DNA of 12,055 nucleotides from assembly GCA_046261635.1 (NCBI GenBank), contig JBHEOL010000061.1, positions 1 through 12,055 of the forward strand, given 5' to 3'. Positions 1-9,836 of the stretch are shown here, one piece after another. Position 1 is the first letter of the stretch. Every line of letters starts with the position of its first letter. Source of the stretch: JBHEPS01 sp046261635. Lineage in GTDB: Bacteria; Acidobacteriota; Thermoanaerobaculia; Gp7-AA8. The notes under the pieces were generated by a model. It saw nothing but the letters and a program-made list of their open reading frames with translations, did not search any database and was not told the DNA's origin. A program made the translations under genes and the position numbers.

Positions 1-12
1 GTTGGCAGCCGA

Positions 13-37
13 CGAAGGATCTCAAAATGGCAGGATC
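13..37 (-). repeat. Inverted, diverged copy of an interspersed repeat
   Basis: Read on the minus strand, these 25 bases match the first 25 bases of the repeat at 72-146 at 23 positions. The two copies face each other across about 34 bases. The second copy begins within a perfect 14-base palindrome, GGCAGGATCCTGCC (67-80). This face-to-face arrangement resembles the doublets formed by REP-type elements. The left side may continue beyond the window edge. The match is read directly from sequence; the REP analogy is inference. Confidence 0.6.
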
Positions 38-71
38 GTGTTGGTCGGGGCGGGGACGCTGCAGGTGGCAG

Positions 72-146
72 GATCCTGCCATTCTGAGTTCCTTCGGTCG
101 CGCTCGCGGTTCTCGCAGGGGCACCTTCGGCGCGGCGCCCCCTCAG
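72..146 (+). repeat. Interspersed repeat, copy A
   Basis: Bases 72-116 are identical over 45 bases to 9744-9788. Weaker similarity continues to a shared CTCAG at 142-146. The element starts with GATCCTGCC followed by ATTCTGAG and ends near CTCAG, so its ends are imperfect inverted repeats. It lies in the non-coding stretch upstream of the DUF255 gene. No open reading frame of its own is credible, so it is a short non-autonomous or structural repeat and not an insertion sequence. Confidence 0.75.
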
Positions 147-174
147 AGGCTGTGACCCCGGGAGGCCCTCCTGG

Positions 175-209
175 CTTCTGCCTTCTGCCTTCTGCCCTCT
201 GCCTTCTGC
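175..209 (+). repeat. Tandem heptamer array, five CTTCTGC units
   Basis: Five consecutive seven-base units lie here: four are CTTCTGC and the fourth is CCTCTGC. A C-rich run follows (210-219). The array ends 32 bases before the GTG start of the next gene, outside the coding region. Short heptamer arrays of this kind are prone to copy-number change by slippage. Whether it affects expression of the downstream gene cannot be told from sequence. Confidence 0.8.
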
Positions 210-241
210 CTCCCCCCCTCCCTCTGCTAAGGTTTGCGGTC

Positions 242-2278
<2,037 letters not shown>

Positions 2279-2300
2279 GCGCAACGTCATCCTGCCTCCG

Positions 2301-3437
2301 CTACCTCGGCGAGAGGACCGGCGCGGCCTCGGCTCGTTCGCTCTCGTTCCCCTTCTGATCGACCGAGCTCACCGAGAAGATGTAGGTCTCGCCCGACTCG
2401 AGGATCGTGTCGATGAAGACCGGCTCCGAGAGCGGCTCCCACGCGCGCGTCACCCGGCCTCGCGACGTCTCGCGGTAAACGCGGTACCCGGCCAGATCCT
2501 CAGCTTCCACGGGATCCCAGACGATCCGGATCGAATCCTCTTCGGTGAGCGTGATGACGTTCTCCGGAACGGGAGGAGGCGTGAGATCGGCGAACGTGAC
2601 GGCGGCGATGGCCGCCGGGTCTCCTTCGCTCCGCTGCGGCTCCATCGACGCGACGGCCGTGACCCGGTATTCAAAGTCGCCGTATGGGGGAACGTCGAGA
2701 TACTGGCGATCGGTGATCAGCTCCGCGTTGAGCGGAGTCTGGAAAACGAGGGGCTCGGAGGCGGGAGGAACACGATAGACGTTGTAGCCGGCGACCGCGG
2801 GGCTCTGCTCCCCGAAGATGTCGCGCGCGGGCGCGCCCCAGGTGATCTCGACTCCCTCGGCCCGCGGCGTCGCGGTGGCGGCGGGAGGCGGGAGGCCGAC
2901 TCCGAGAGGAACGAGGGCGGCGATGTTGGACGGGCTGCTCACCTCGCTCTCGCTCTCGAAAACGACGGCGTAATGGAGACGGACCGGCCGACCGTCAGTC
3001 GTCTGGACCGGGGGATTGTCGCGGTAGACGACGCGCGCGCCGGAGAGGGCGGCCGGAATCTCGGCCCCCTCCAGTGCGCCGATCTGCTGACGGAGGAGAC
3101 GAAACTGCGGGTCGCTGAACGGGGGACGGCGGCTGAAGAGCTCGAGGCGCCGCGGCATGCCCGGCTCCAAGCCTTCGCGTCCTTCGATCTCCGGAACCGC
3201 GCTCACGGGGAGCTCCTCGACGACCCGATAGACCTGCATCCGCTCGACCGAACGGAGTGTCGTTCCCGCAACAGTGAGGGAGGGGAAGGACCACGAAAGG
3301 ATCACAGTTGGCCCCTGCTGTGCTACAACGAGGTCGGTTGCCGCCCGCGGAATCTGCGGGACCGGCGGGGTGGGATTCCCAGCCTTGCCGCACCCGAGCG
3401 CGAGTAGGACGAGAAGAGATCGCGCGATCGTTTTCAT
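2301..3437 (-). CDS. Lipoprotein with fibronectin type III repeats
   Basis: A 378-residue predicted lipoprotein. The N-terminus MKTIARSLLVLLALGC has a short basic start, a hydrophobic core and a lipobox ending in Cys16. Positions -3/-2 are Ala-Leu, less common than Leu-Ala but within the accepted pattern. A proline-rich linker follows. Three fibronectin-III-like modules can be traced, near residues 33-177, 184-281 and 286-376. The last two carry the typical strand motifs VAGYNVYR and DLAGYRVYR, plus FEYRVTAV and YIFSVSSVD. The first module holds a long insert of about 70 residues and is the least certain. It is probably anchored in the cell envelope facing the periplasm or surface; ligand unknown. 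No catalytic motif is visible. ATG at 3437 is chosen because it starts the signal peptide; a longer frame to 3566 would overlap glmS. No Shine-Dalgarno precedes it. It is divergent from glmS. Confidence 0.8.
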   Translation of the reverse strand: MKTIARSLLVLLALGCGKAGNPTPPVPQIPRAATDLVVAQQGPTVILSWSFPSLTVAGTTLRSVERMQVYRVVEELPVSAVPEIEGREGLEPGMPRRLELFSRRPPFSDPQFRLLRQQIGALEGAEIPAALSGARVVYRDNPPVQTTDGRPVRLHYAVVFESESEVSSPSNIAALVPLGVGLPPPAATATPRAEGVEITWGAPARDIFGEQSPAVAGYNVYRVPPASEPLVFQTPLNAELITDRQYLDVPPYGDFEYRVTAVASMEPQRSEGDPAAIAAVTFADLTPPPVPENVITLTEEDSIRIVWDPVEAEDLAGYRVYRETSRGRVTRAWEPLSEPVFIDTILESGETYIFSVSSVDQKGNESERAEAAPVLSPR

Positions 3438-3447
3438 CCGGCGGCGA

Positions 3448-3453
3448 ATTCTA
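3448..3453 (-). promoter_or_regulatory. Candidate -10 box for the lipoprotein gene
   Basis: TAGAAT on the minus strand matches five of six bases of the sigma-70 -10 consensus. It ends ten bases before the ATG at 3437. The best -35 match, GTGCCT, is poor (three of six, 16-base spacing). If used, transcription would start almost at the initiation codon, giving a leaderless message. That agrees with the missing Shine-Dalgarno. The motif is seen; its use is inference. Confidence 0.35.
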
Positions 3454-3513
3454 CCCCGCTTTTGGCAGAGGCACCTTCCGGACCTGTCTGCCCGGGGCGA
3501 GCGAGGACAATTC

Positions 3514-5349
3514 ATGTGCGGAATCGTCGGATATGTGGGTGAGCGGGACGTGGTCCCGGTTCTCATCGAAGGGCTCAGAAAGCTCGAGTACCGCGGCTAC
3601 GACAGCGCGGGGATCGCGGTCGTGTCGGACCACGAGGTCTCGGTTCTTCGGGCCGAAGGGAAACTCGTGAACCTCGAGAAGAAGCTCGAGACGAGCCCCC
3701 TGTCCGGGAACTTCGGTCTCGGTCACACCCGGTGGGCCACCCACGGCAAACCGAACGAGAACAACGCTCACCCGCACCGAGACTGCAGCGGCAAGGTCGT
3801 CGTGATCCACAACGGCATCATCGAGAACTTCCTCTCGCTCAAGCAGAAACTGCAGAGCGAGGGGCATGAGTTCAAGACCGAGACGGACACCGAGGTCGTC
3901 GCTCACATGATCGAGTCCCACCTGAAGAAGAACGGTGACTTCGTCGAGTCCGTCAAGGCGACCCTCAAGCAGATCGAGGGTCATTACGCTCTCGTCATGC
4001 TCTCGGCCGACCACCCCGGAATCATCATGGCCGCCCGCAAGGGTCCGCCGCTCGTGATCGGCGTCGGCGAAGGAGAGAACATCGTCGCTTCCGACGTCAC
4101 GCCTCTGCTCCAGTACACCCGCAACATCCTCTATCTCGAGGATGGTGAGTACGCGATCGTCGACAAAGAGAAGATCCAGCTGTTCAACGAGAAAGACGAG
4201 AAGGTCGAGCGGGAGCCGCGCCGCATCACGTGGGACGCCGTGGCCGCCGAGAAGGAAGGCTACAAGCACTACATGCTCAAGGAGATTCACGAGCAGGCGC
4301 GCGCGGTCCAGGAGACCTTCACCGGCCGCATGTTCGAGGAGTCGGGCCAGGTCTTCTTCAACGATCTCGAGTTCACCCCGGAGCAGTGGAAGAAGTTCGA
4401 CCGCGTCCACATCGTGGCGTGCGGCACCTCGTGGCACGCGGGCCTGGTCGGCAAGTTCCTCCTGGAGGGCGCGGGGAAGATTCCGGTCGAAGTCGATTAC
4501 GGCTCCGAGTATCGCTATCGAGACCCGATCATCAACGAGAAGACTCTCGTCATCGGCGTCACCCAGTCTGGCGAGACGGCCGACACGATCGCGGGCATGC
4601 AGGAGGCCAAGCGGCGCGGCGCGACGCTGATGACCATCTGCAACGTCATCGGAAGCGCAGCCACCCGCATCTCCGACGGCATCATCTACACGAATGCGGG
4701 ACCGGAGATCGGGGTCGCCTCCACGAAGGCGTTCACGACCCAGCTCACCGCCCTCTACCTCCTCTCGCTCTACGTCCGCCAGCTTCTCGGCGAGCCCGCC
4801 GAGGACCTCCGCTACGCGATGCACGAGCTTGCGGTCCTCCCCCAGAAGATCGACCGGATTCTCGACGAGCAGATCGGCCACATCGAGCAGCTCGCCTACA
4901 AGTACGCGAAGGCGCAGGACTTCCTGTTTCTCGGCCGGGGCGTCCACTACCCGATCGCTCTCGAAGGAGCGCTCAAGCTCAAGGAAATCTCCTACATTCA
5001 CGCCGAGGGGTATCCCGCCGGGGAGATGAAACACGGGCCGATCGCCCTGATCGACGAAAACCTCCCCGTCGTCGGGATCGTCACGCACAACCGCGTGCGC
5101 GACAAAGTGATCTCGAACCTGCAGAAAGTGAAGGCGCGCGCCGGCATCCTCATCGCCATCTGCGACGAGAATGACGAGGAGATGAAGGAGATGGCCGACG
5201 AGATCATCGAGATCCCGTGGACGATCGAGCCTCTCCAGCCGATCCTGACGGTCATCCCGACACAACTTCTCGCCTACTACATCGCGCTCCGTCGAGGCGC
5301 GGATGTCGACCAGCCGAGAAATCTCGCGAAGAGCGTCACCGTCGAGTAG
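3514..5349 (+). CDS. glmS: Glutamine--fructose-6-phosphate aminotransferase (isomerizing)
   Basis: A 611-residue full-length GlmS, which makes glucosamine-6-phosphate from fructose-6-phosphate and glutamine, the entry step to UDP-GlcNAc for peptidoglycan and lipid A. The N-terminal glutamine amidotransferase domain (about 2-220) begins MCGIVGYVG, so Cys2 becomes the nucleophile after Met removal. Two SIS sugar-phosphate domains follow. SIS1 holds CGTSWHAG from residue 303, SQSGET-like TQSGET at 350-355 and STKAFTTQ from 403. SIS2 holds LKLKEISYIHAEGYPAGE. Glu491, His507 and Lys606 match the E. coli isomerase residues Glu488, His504 and Lys603, and the C-terminus is AKSVTVE. The start is fixed by the MCGI motif; GAGGA (3503-3507) lies six bases upstream. 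The 76-base space to the divergent lipoprotein gene is too short for a glmS ribozyme, so Gram-positive-type control is unlikely. The neighbouring small gene downstream may be read through. Confidence 0.97.
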   Translation: MCGIVGYVGERDVVPVLIEGLRKLEYRGYDSAGIAVVSDHEVSVLRAEGKLVNLEKKLETSPLSGNFGLGHTRWATHGKPNENNAHPHRDCSGKVVVIHNGIIENFLSLKQKLQSEGHEFKTETDTEVVAHMIESHLKKNGDFVESVKATLKQIEGHYALVMLSADHPGIIMAARKGPPLVIGVGEGENIVASDVTPLLQYTRNILYLEDGEYAIVDKEKIQLFNEKDEKVEREPRRITWDAVAAEKEGYKHYMLKEIHEQARAVQETFTGRMFEESGQVFFNDLEFTPEQWKKFDRVHIVACGTSWHAGLVGKFLLEGAGKIPVEVDYGSEYRYRDPIINEKTLVIGVTQSGETADTIAGMQEAKRRGATLMTICNVIGSAATRISDGIIYTNAGPEIGVASTKAFTTQLTALYLLSLYVRQLLGEPAEDLRYAMHELAVLPQKIDRILDEQIGHIEQLAYKYAKAQDFLFLGRGVHYPIALEGALKLKEISYIHAEGYPAGEMKHGPIALIDENLPVVGIVTHNRVRDKVISNLQKVKARAGILIAICDENDEEMKEMADEIIEIPWTIEPLQPILTVIPTQLLAYYIALRRGADVDQPRNLAKSVTVE

Positions 5350-5515
5350 AGGCGCGGATCCGGGACCGATTCCTCGGAATCTGACCTCCATCCTGGCGAG
5401 CTCGAGAGTGGCGATGGCAGCCTAGTTGCTTTGCCAAGGTCATGGACCGGACGGCGGGGTCGTGGATATCGGCCTCTTCGCCCATCGATTGGCAGACGGC
5501 AGTACAGGAGGCAAC
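5350..5515 (+). other. Intergenic leader upstream of the PA2779-type gene
   Basis: This stretch of 166 bases has several small inverted repeats. GATTC/GAATC with loop CTCG lies at 5368-5381. An imperfect GGCA...TGCC hairpin lies at 5416-5435. GGTC-ATG-GACC lies at 5438-5448. None is followed by a T-run, so no intrinsic terminator after glmS is evident. The reading frame of the next gene is open back to 5426, but the strong ribosome site and signal peptide place the start at 5516. No known riboswitch class could be recognised by eye. Confidence 0.4.
5506..5511 (+). promoter_or_regulatory. Shine-Dalgarno that sets the small gene's start
   Basis: AGGAGG lies four bases before ATG 5516. It fits anti-Shine-Dalgarno pairing fully, although the spacing is on the short side. 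It argues against the in-frame upstream ATG at 5426, which would also bury the signal peptide. Confidence 0.75.
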
Positions 5516-5869
5516 ATGCGCAACTACGCAACAAAGCTCGCTCTCTTCGCTCTCGCAGTTCTCATCGCCAACCCGGCCTTCGCAGGCCTCGCGCCTTCCA
5601 AGACGGCCGAGAACCAGTCGCTCGAAGCCCGCGAAGCAAACCTCGCGACGATCCAGCAGGTGATCTCCATCGAGCAGGTTGCGAATGCGCTCGCCTCGCA
5701 CGGATTCACGGCGGAACAGATCGACAGCCGCATCGCGGCGCTCAGCGACGAGGACCTCGCCTCGCTGGCCCAGAATCTCGACCAGATCCAGGCCGCCGGA
5801 ATCACTTCGTCGCAGTGGACCTACGTCCTCATCGGCGCGGTCATCGTTCTGATTCTCCTGGTCGTCTAA
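5516..5869 (+). CDS. Small exported membrane protein, PA2779 / DUF6627-like
   Basis: A 117-residue protein of unknown function. A signal peptide covers residues 1-23: a basic start with Arg2 and Lys7, a hydrophobic core and a likely cleavage site AFA|G. The mature part has a helical region with SIEQVANALASHGFTAEQ and DSRIAALSDEDLASLAQ. This is the pattern I associate with PA2779-type proteins: a short helix, then a G-(F/V)-(T/D)-x-E-x-(I/A)-x-x-R-(I/V)-A-A-L-(S/T)-D-x-E-L-type block. The C-terminus is a hydrophobic segment (about 101-117) ending in LLVV with no charged tail, shorter than the family members I recall. The product is probably tethered to the inner membrane with the helical part in the periplasm. 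It follows glmS on the same strand and converges on mnmA. The assignment rests on recall of the family pattern and is tentative; the exported topology is more secure. Confidence 0.75.
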   Translation: MRNYATKLALFALAVLIANPAFAGLAPSKTAENQSLEAREANLATIQQVISIEQVANALASHGFTAEQIDSRIAALSDEDLASLAQNLDQIQAAGITSSQWTYVLIGAVIVLILLVV

Positions 5870-5889
5870 TCCAGGACCAGTTTTCTCTC

Positions 5890-5925
5890 GAAAGGGGGGT
5901 AGCGCAAACGCGCGCCCCCTCTTTC
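5890..5925. terminator. Shared hairpin between two convergent genes
   Basis: A 16-base stem (5890-5905 with 5910-5925) closes on loop AAAC. It has one G-T pair and two central mismatches. The base is GAAAG/CTTTC, so there are A's on one side and T's on the other in either direction, though the T-tract is short. It lies between the stop of the small exported-protein gene (5869) and mnmA, and covers the mnmA stop codon (5924-5926). Its position suits a bidirectional terminator; strength is uncertain because no long T-run follows. Confidence 0.55.
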
Positions 5926-7045
5926 ACCCCCGCGTGATCCAACCCCCGCCGAGGCAGCGATCCCCGTCGTAGAAGACCACGCCCTGCCCCGGGGCGATCC
6001 CGCGAAGAGGCGCCGCAAAGCTCACCCGCGCGCCCGATCCCTCCGGAACGACCGTTGCCGCAACCTCGGCCTGCCGCGAGCGCACCCGTGCCGAAACCTC
6101 GATTGCCCCGTCCGGCGGAGCTCCCGCGATCCAATGGACATCCCGCGCGAGCAGGGTGCTCTTCTCGAGGAGCGATCCCGGTCCGACGACCACCCGCTTC
6201 GTGAACGGGTCCACGTCGATCACGTAGGTCCGCTCCGGAAATCCGCCGAGCTCCAGACCGCGACGCTGGCCGATCGTGAAATGGTAGTAGCCCTCGTGGT
6301 TCCCGAGGACGTTCCCCTCGACGTCGACGATCTCTCCCGCGGCCTCGTGCGCCGCCGCCGTGCGGAGCAGCGGATCGTCGTCATCGAGGGCGAGGCTCGC
6401 TGCCTCGCGCTCGACGACCTTCGCGTAACCGTCCTTCTCCGGAACGAAGCAGATCTCGAACGACTCGCTCTTCTCGGCGACCGTCAGCCCTCCCTCCGCC
6501 GCGATGCGGCGAACCTCCGGCTTGAGCAGCTCGCCGAGAGGAAAGAGCGTGTGCGAGAGCTGCTCCTGCGTCAGCTCGAAGAGAAAGTAGGACTGATCCT
6601 TCGCCAGGTCGCGGGCCTTGAGCAGCTCGAGCGATCCGTCGGCCGCGCGCCCGATCCGCGCGTAGTGGCCCGTGGCGACCATCTCCGCGCCGACCGTGAA
6701 CGCCTTCTCGTGGAGGAGCGAGAACTTCACGTGCGTATTGCAGAGCACGCACGGGCTCGGCGTGTCGCCGGCCAGATAGCCGCGCACGAACGGCCGGATC
6801 ACCCGCTCGCGGAACTCCCCCTCGAGGTTGAGGACGAAGTAGGGGACGTCGAGTTTCCAGGCGACGCGGCGCGCGTCCGCCAGATCGTCGATGGTGCAGC
6901 ATCCGCCGTACGGGTTCTCGGCCTGGCCCAATGCGTTGTACATCTGCATCGACATGCCGATGATCTCGTGCCCCTGCTTCTTGAGCAGGTACGCGGCGGT
7001 CGAAGAATCGACCCCGCCGGACATCGCCACCGCAACTTTCGCCAC
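5924..7045 (-). CDS. mnmA: tRNA-uridine 2-sulfurtransferase MnmA
   Basis: A 373-residue protein of family length that thiolates U34 of tRNA(Lys), tRNA(Glu) and tRNA(Gln) in the cytosol, using ATP activation and a relayed persulfide. The PP-loop motif SGGVDSS lies at residues 9-15. The catalytic cysteines are Cys102 in VLCNTHVKF and Cys199 in SFEICF, the same numbers as in E. coli MnmA. GHYAR, KDQSYFLF and the C-terminal IGQRRGL and YVIDVDP blocks are also present. An extra Cys99 sits three residues before Cys102. I chose GTG at 7045 because MnmA proteins start a few residues before the PP-loop. The frame is open to an ATG at 7132, but that extension reads through a hairpin repeat and resembles no MnmA. 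No clear Shine-Dalgarno is visible at either start. It lies downstream of maeB on the same strand, separated by 227 bases of repeats, so is probably transcribed separately. Confidence 0.95.
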   Translation of the reverse strand: MAKVAVAMSGGVDSSTAAYLLKKQGHEIIGMSMQMYNALGQAENPYGGCCTIDDLADARRVAWKLDVPYFVLNLEGEFRERVIRPFVRGYLAGDTPSPCVLCNTHVKFSLLHEKAFTVGAEMVATGHYARIGRAADGSLELLKARDLAKDQSYFLFELTQEQLSHTLFPLGELLKPEVRRIAAEGGLTVAEKSESFEICFVPEKDGYAKVVEREAASLALDDDDPLLRTAAAHEAAGEIVDVEGNVLGNHEGYYHFTIGQRRGLELGGFPERTYVIDVDPFTKRVVVGPGSLLEKSTLLARDVHWIAGAPPDGAIEVSARVRSRQAEVAATVVPEGSGARVSFAAPLRGIAPGQGVVFYDGDRCLGGGWITRG

Positions 7046-7088
7046 GGGGGTGAGAAGGAAATGGAGAGAGGGGAGATTCCGGGAGGTG

Positions 7089-7110
7089 GCCGCGGCTTTC
7101 CAGCCGCGGC
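7089..7110 (-). repeat. GNRA-capped hairpin repeat, inverted copy
   Basis: A nine-base perfect stem (7089-7097 with 7102-7110) reads on the minus strand GCCGCGGCT-GGAA-AGCCGCGGC. The loop GGAA fits the GNRA tetraloop rule. The minus-strand flanks, CACGA before and CAC after, match the two copies at 7175-7267. One stem pair differs from those copies, C-G instead of G-C, with pairing kept. Confidence 0.8.
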
Positions 7111-7174
7111 TCGTGCCACGAAGCAGAATCACCCCAGGCAGGCCACAACTTCTATCGAGCCATTCCGACCTTCC

Positions 7175-7215
7175 CGCGCTCGATCACGAAGCCGGGGCTG
7201 GAAAGCCCCGGCCAC
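7175..7215 (+). repeat. GNRA-capped hairpin repeat, direct copy 1
   Basis: The stem GCCGGGGCT (7191-7199), loop GGAA (7200-7203) and complement AGCCCCGGC (7204-7212) are followed by CAC. The copy is preceded by CGCGCTCGATC, which also precedes the next copy, so the unit of duplication is about 40 bases. It lies in the mnmA-maeB gap. Confidence 0.85.
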
Positions 7216-7227
7216 ATTCCACCGCCT

Positions 7228-7267
7228 CGCGCTCGATCGCGGGCCGGGGCTGGAAAGCCCCGGCCAC
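7228..7267 (+). repeat. GNRA-capped hairpin repeat, direct copy 2
   Basis: This copy is nearly identical to the one at 7175-7215, with a one-base deletion and a few changes in the left flank. The stem is 7243-7251 with 7256-7264 and the loop is GGAA. It ends six bases past the maeB stop codon in that gene's direction of transcription. It could therefore help end or stabilise the maeB message, although no T-tract follows. Confidence 0.85.
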
Positions 7268-7272
7268 GATCT

Positions 7273-9576
<2,304 letters not shown>

Positions 9577-9584
9577 TTTCTGAT

Positions 9585-9588
9585 CTCC
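9585..9588 (-). promoter_or_regulatory. Shine-Dalgarno deciding the maeB start
   Basis: GGAG on the minus strand lies eight bases before ATG 9576. The alternative ATG at 9594, six codons upstream, has no purine-rich site in front of it, so 9576 is the better start. Confidence 0.6.
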
Positions 9589-9702
9589 GTTCATGGCGGG
9601 GCGAGTCTACCACCGGGCTGACCCCGGGGCGGCAGCGCGCATGGTAAGTCCCGATGTCGCAGCGGCTTGTGACATGCGTCATGCCTCGGAAGTGACGCGC
9701 GT

Positions 9703-9725
9703 GGCGGAGGATCCTTTCCTCCGCC
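9703..9725. repeat. Perfect nine-base hairpin upstream of maeB
   Basis: GGCGGAGGA (9703-9711) pairs with TCCTCCGCC (9717-9725) across loop TCCTT, and the flanks GTG/CAC extend the pairing with a bulge. It lies between the J-domain gene stop and the maeB start. No T-run follows in either direction, so a classical terminator is doubtful. It could be part of a mosaic repeat together with the adjacent copy B. Confidence 0.6.
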
Positions 9726-9743
9726 CACCGCGCCTCGAAGGGT

Positions 9744-9824
9744 GATCCTGCCATTCTGAGTTCCTTCGGTCGCGCTCGCGGTTCTCGCGGGGTGACACCT
9801 TCCTCGTGGCGCTCCCTCAGGATG
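9744..9824 (+). repeat. Interspersed repeat, copy B
   Basis: The first 45 bases (9744-9788) are identical to 72-116. The rest resembles copy A and ends CTCAGGATG (9816-9824). This is an eight-of-nine inverted match to CATTCTGAG near the start (9752-9760), so the element has imperfect terminal inverted repeats. The middle contains GGTGACACC, a near-palindrome. It ends 12 bases past the stop of the J-domain gene, in that gene's direction of transcription. Confidence 0.8.
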
Positions 9825-9836
9825 AACCCTAGCGCC

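Noticed and set aside
3438..3513. glmS ribozyme upstream of glmS
   Set aside because: The gap to the divergent gene is 76 bases, too short for the ribozyme, and its conserved core is not seen.
3451..5391. Long minus-strand open frame (646 codons) opposite glmS
   Set aside because: Its product is low-complexity, rich in Asp, Leu, Val and Arg, with no family pattern, and lies wholly antisense to a clear GlmS. Such frames arise from codon bias in GC-rich DNA.
5405..5450. Cyclic-di-GMP (GEMM) riboswitch in the leader after glmS
   Set aside because: A GCAAAGC-like string occurs only on the opposite strand and the other conserved GEMM segments are missing.
5426..5515. Longer start for the small exported protein (ATG 5426)
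   Set aside because: The frame is open but the extension is not signal-like, and a full AGGAGG site precedes ATG 5516, which begins a proper signal peptide.
7046..7132. N-terminal extension of mnmA to ATG 7132
   Set aside because: The extra 29 residues are encoded by a hairpin repeat and its flanks and precede the normal MnmA start at the PP-loop.
7089..7267. CRISPR-like array
   Set aside because: Only three units, one inverted, with irregular spacing and no cas genes; they are palindromic hairpins and not repeat-spacer units.
9668..9683. CRP/FNR-like operator upstream of maeB (TGTGA-N6-TCATG)
   Set aside because: Only one half-site fits; the other matches three of five bases, which is expected by chance in a window of this size.
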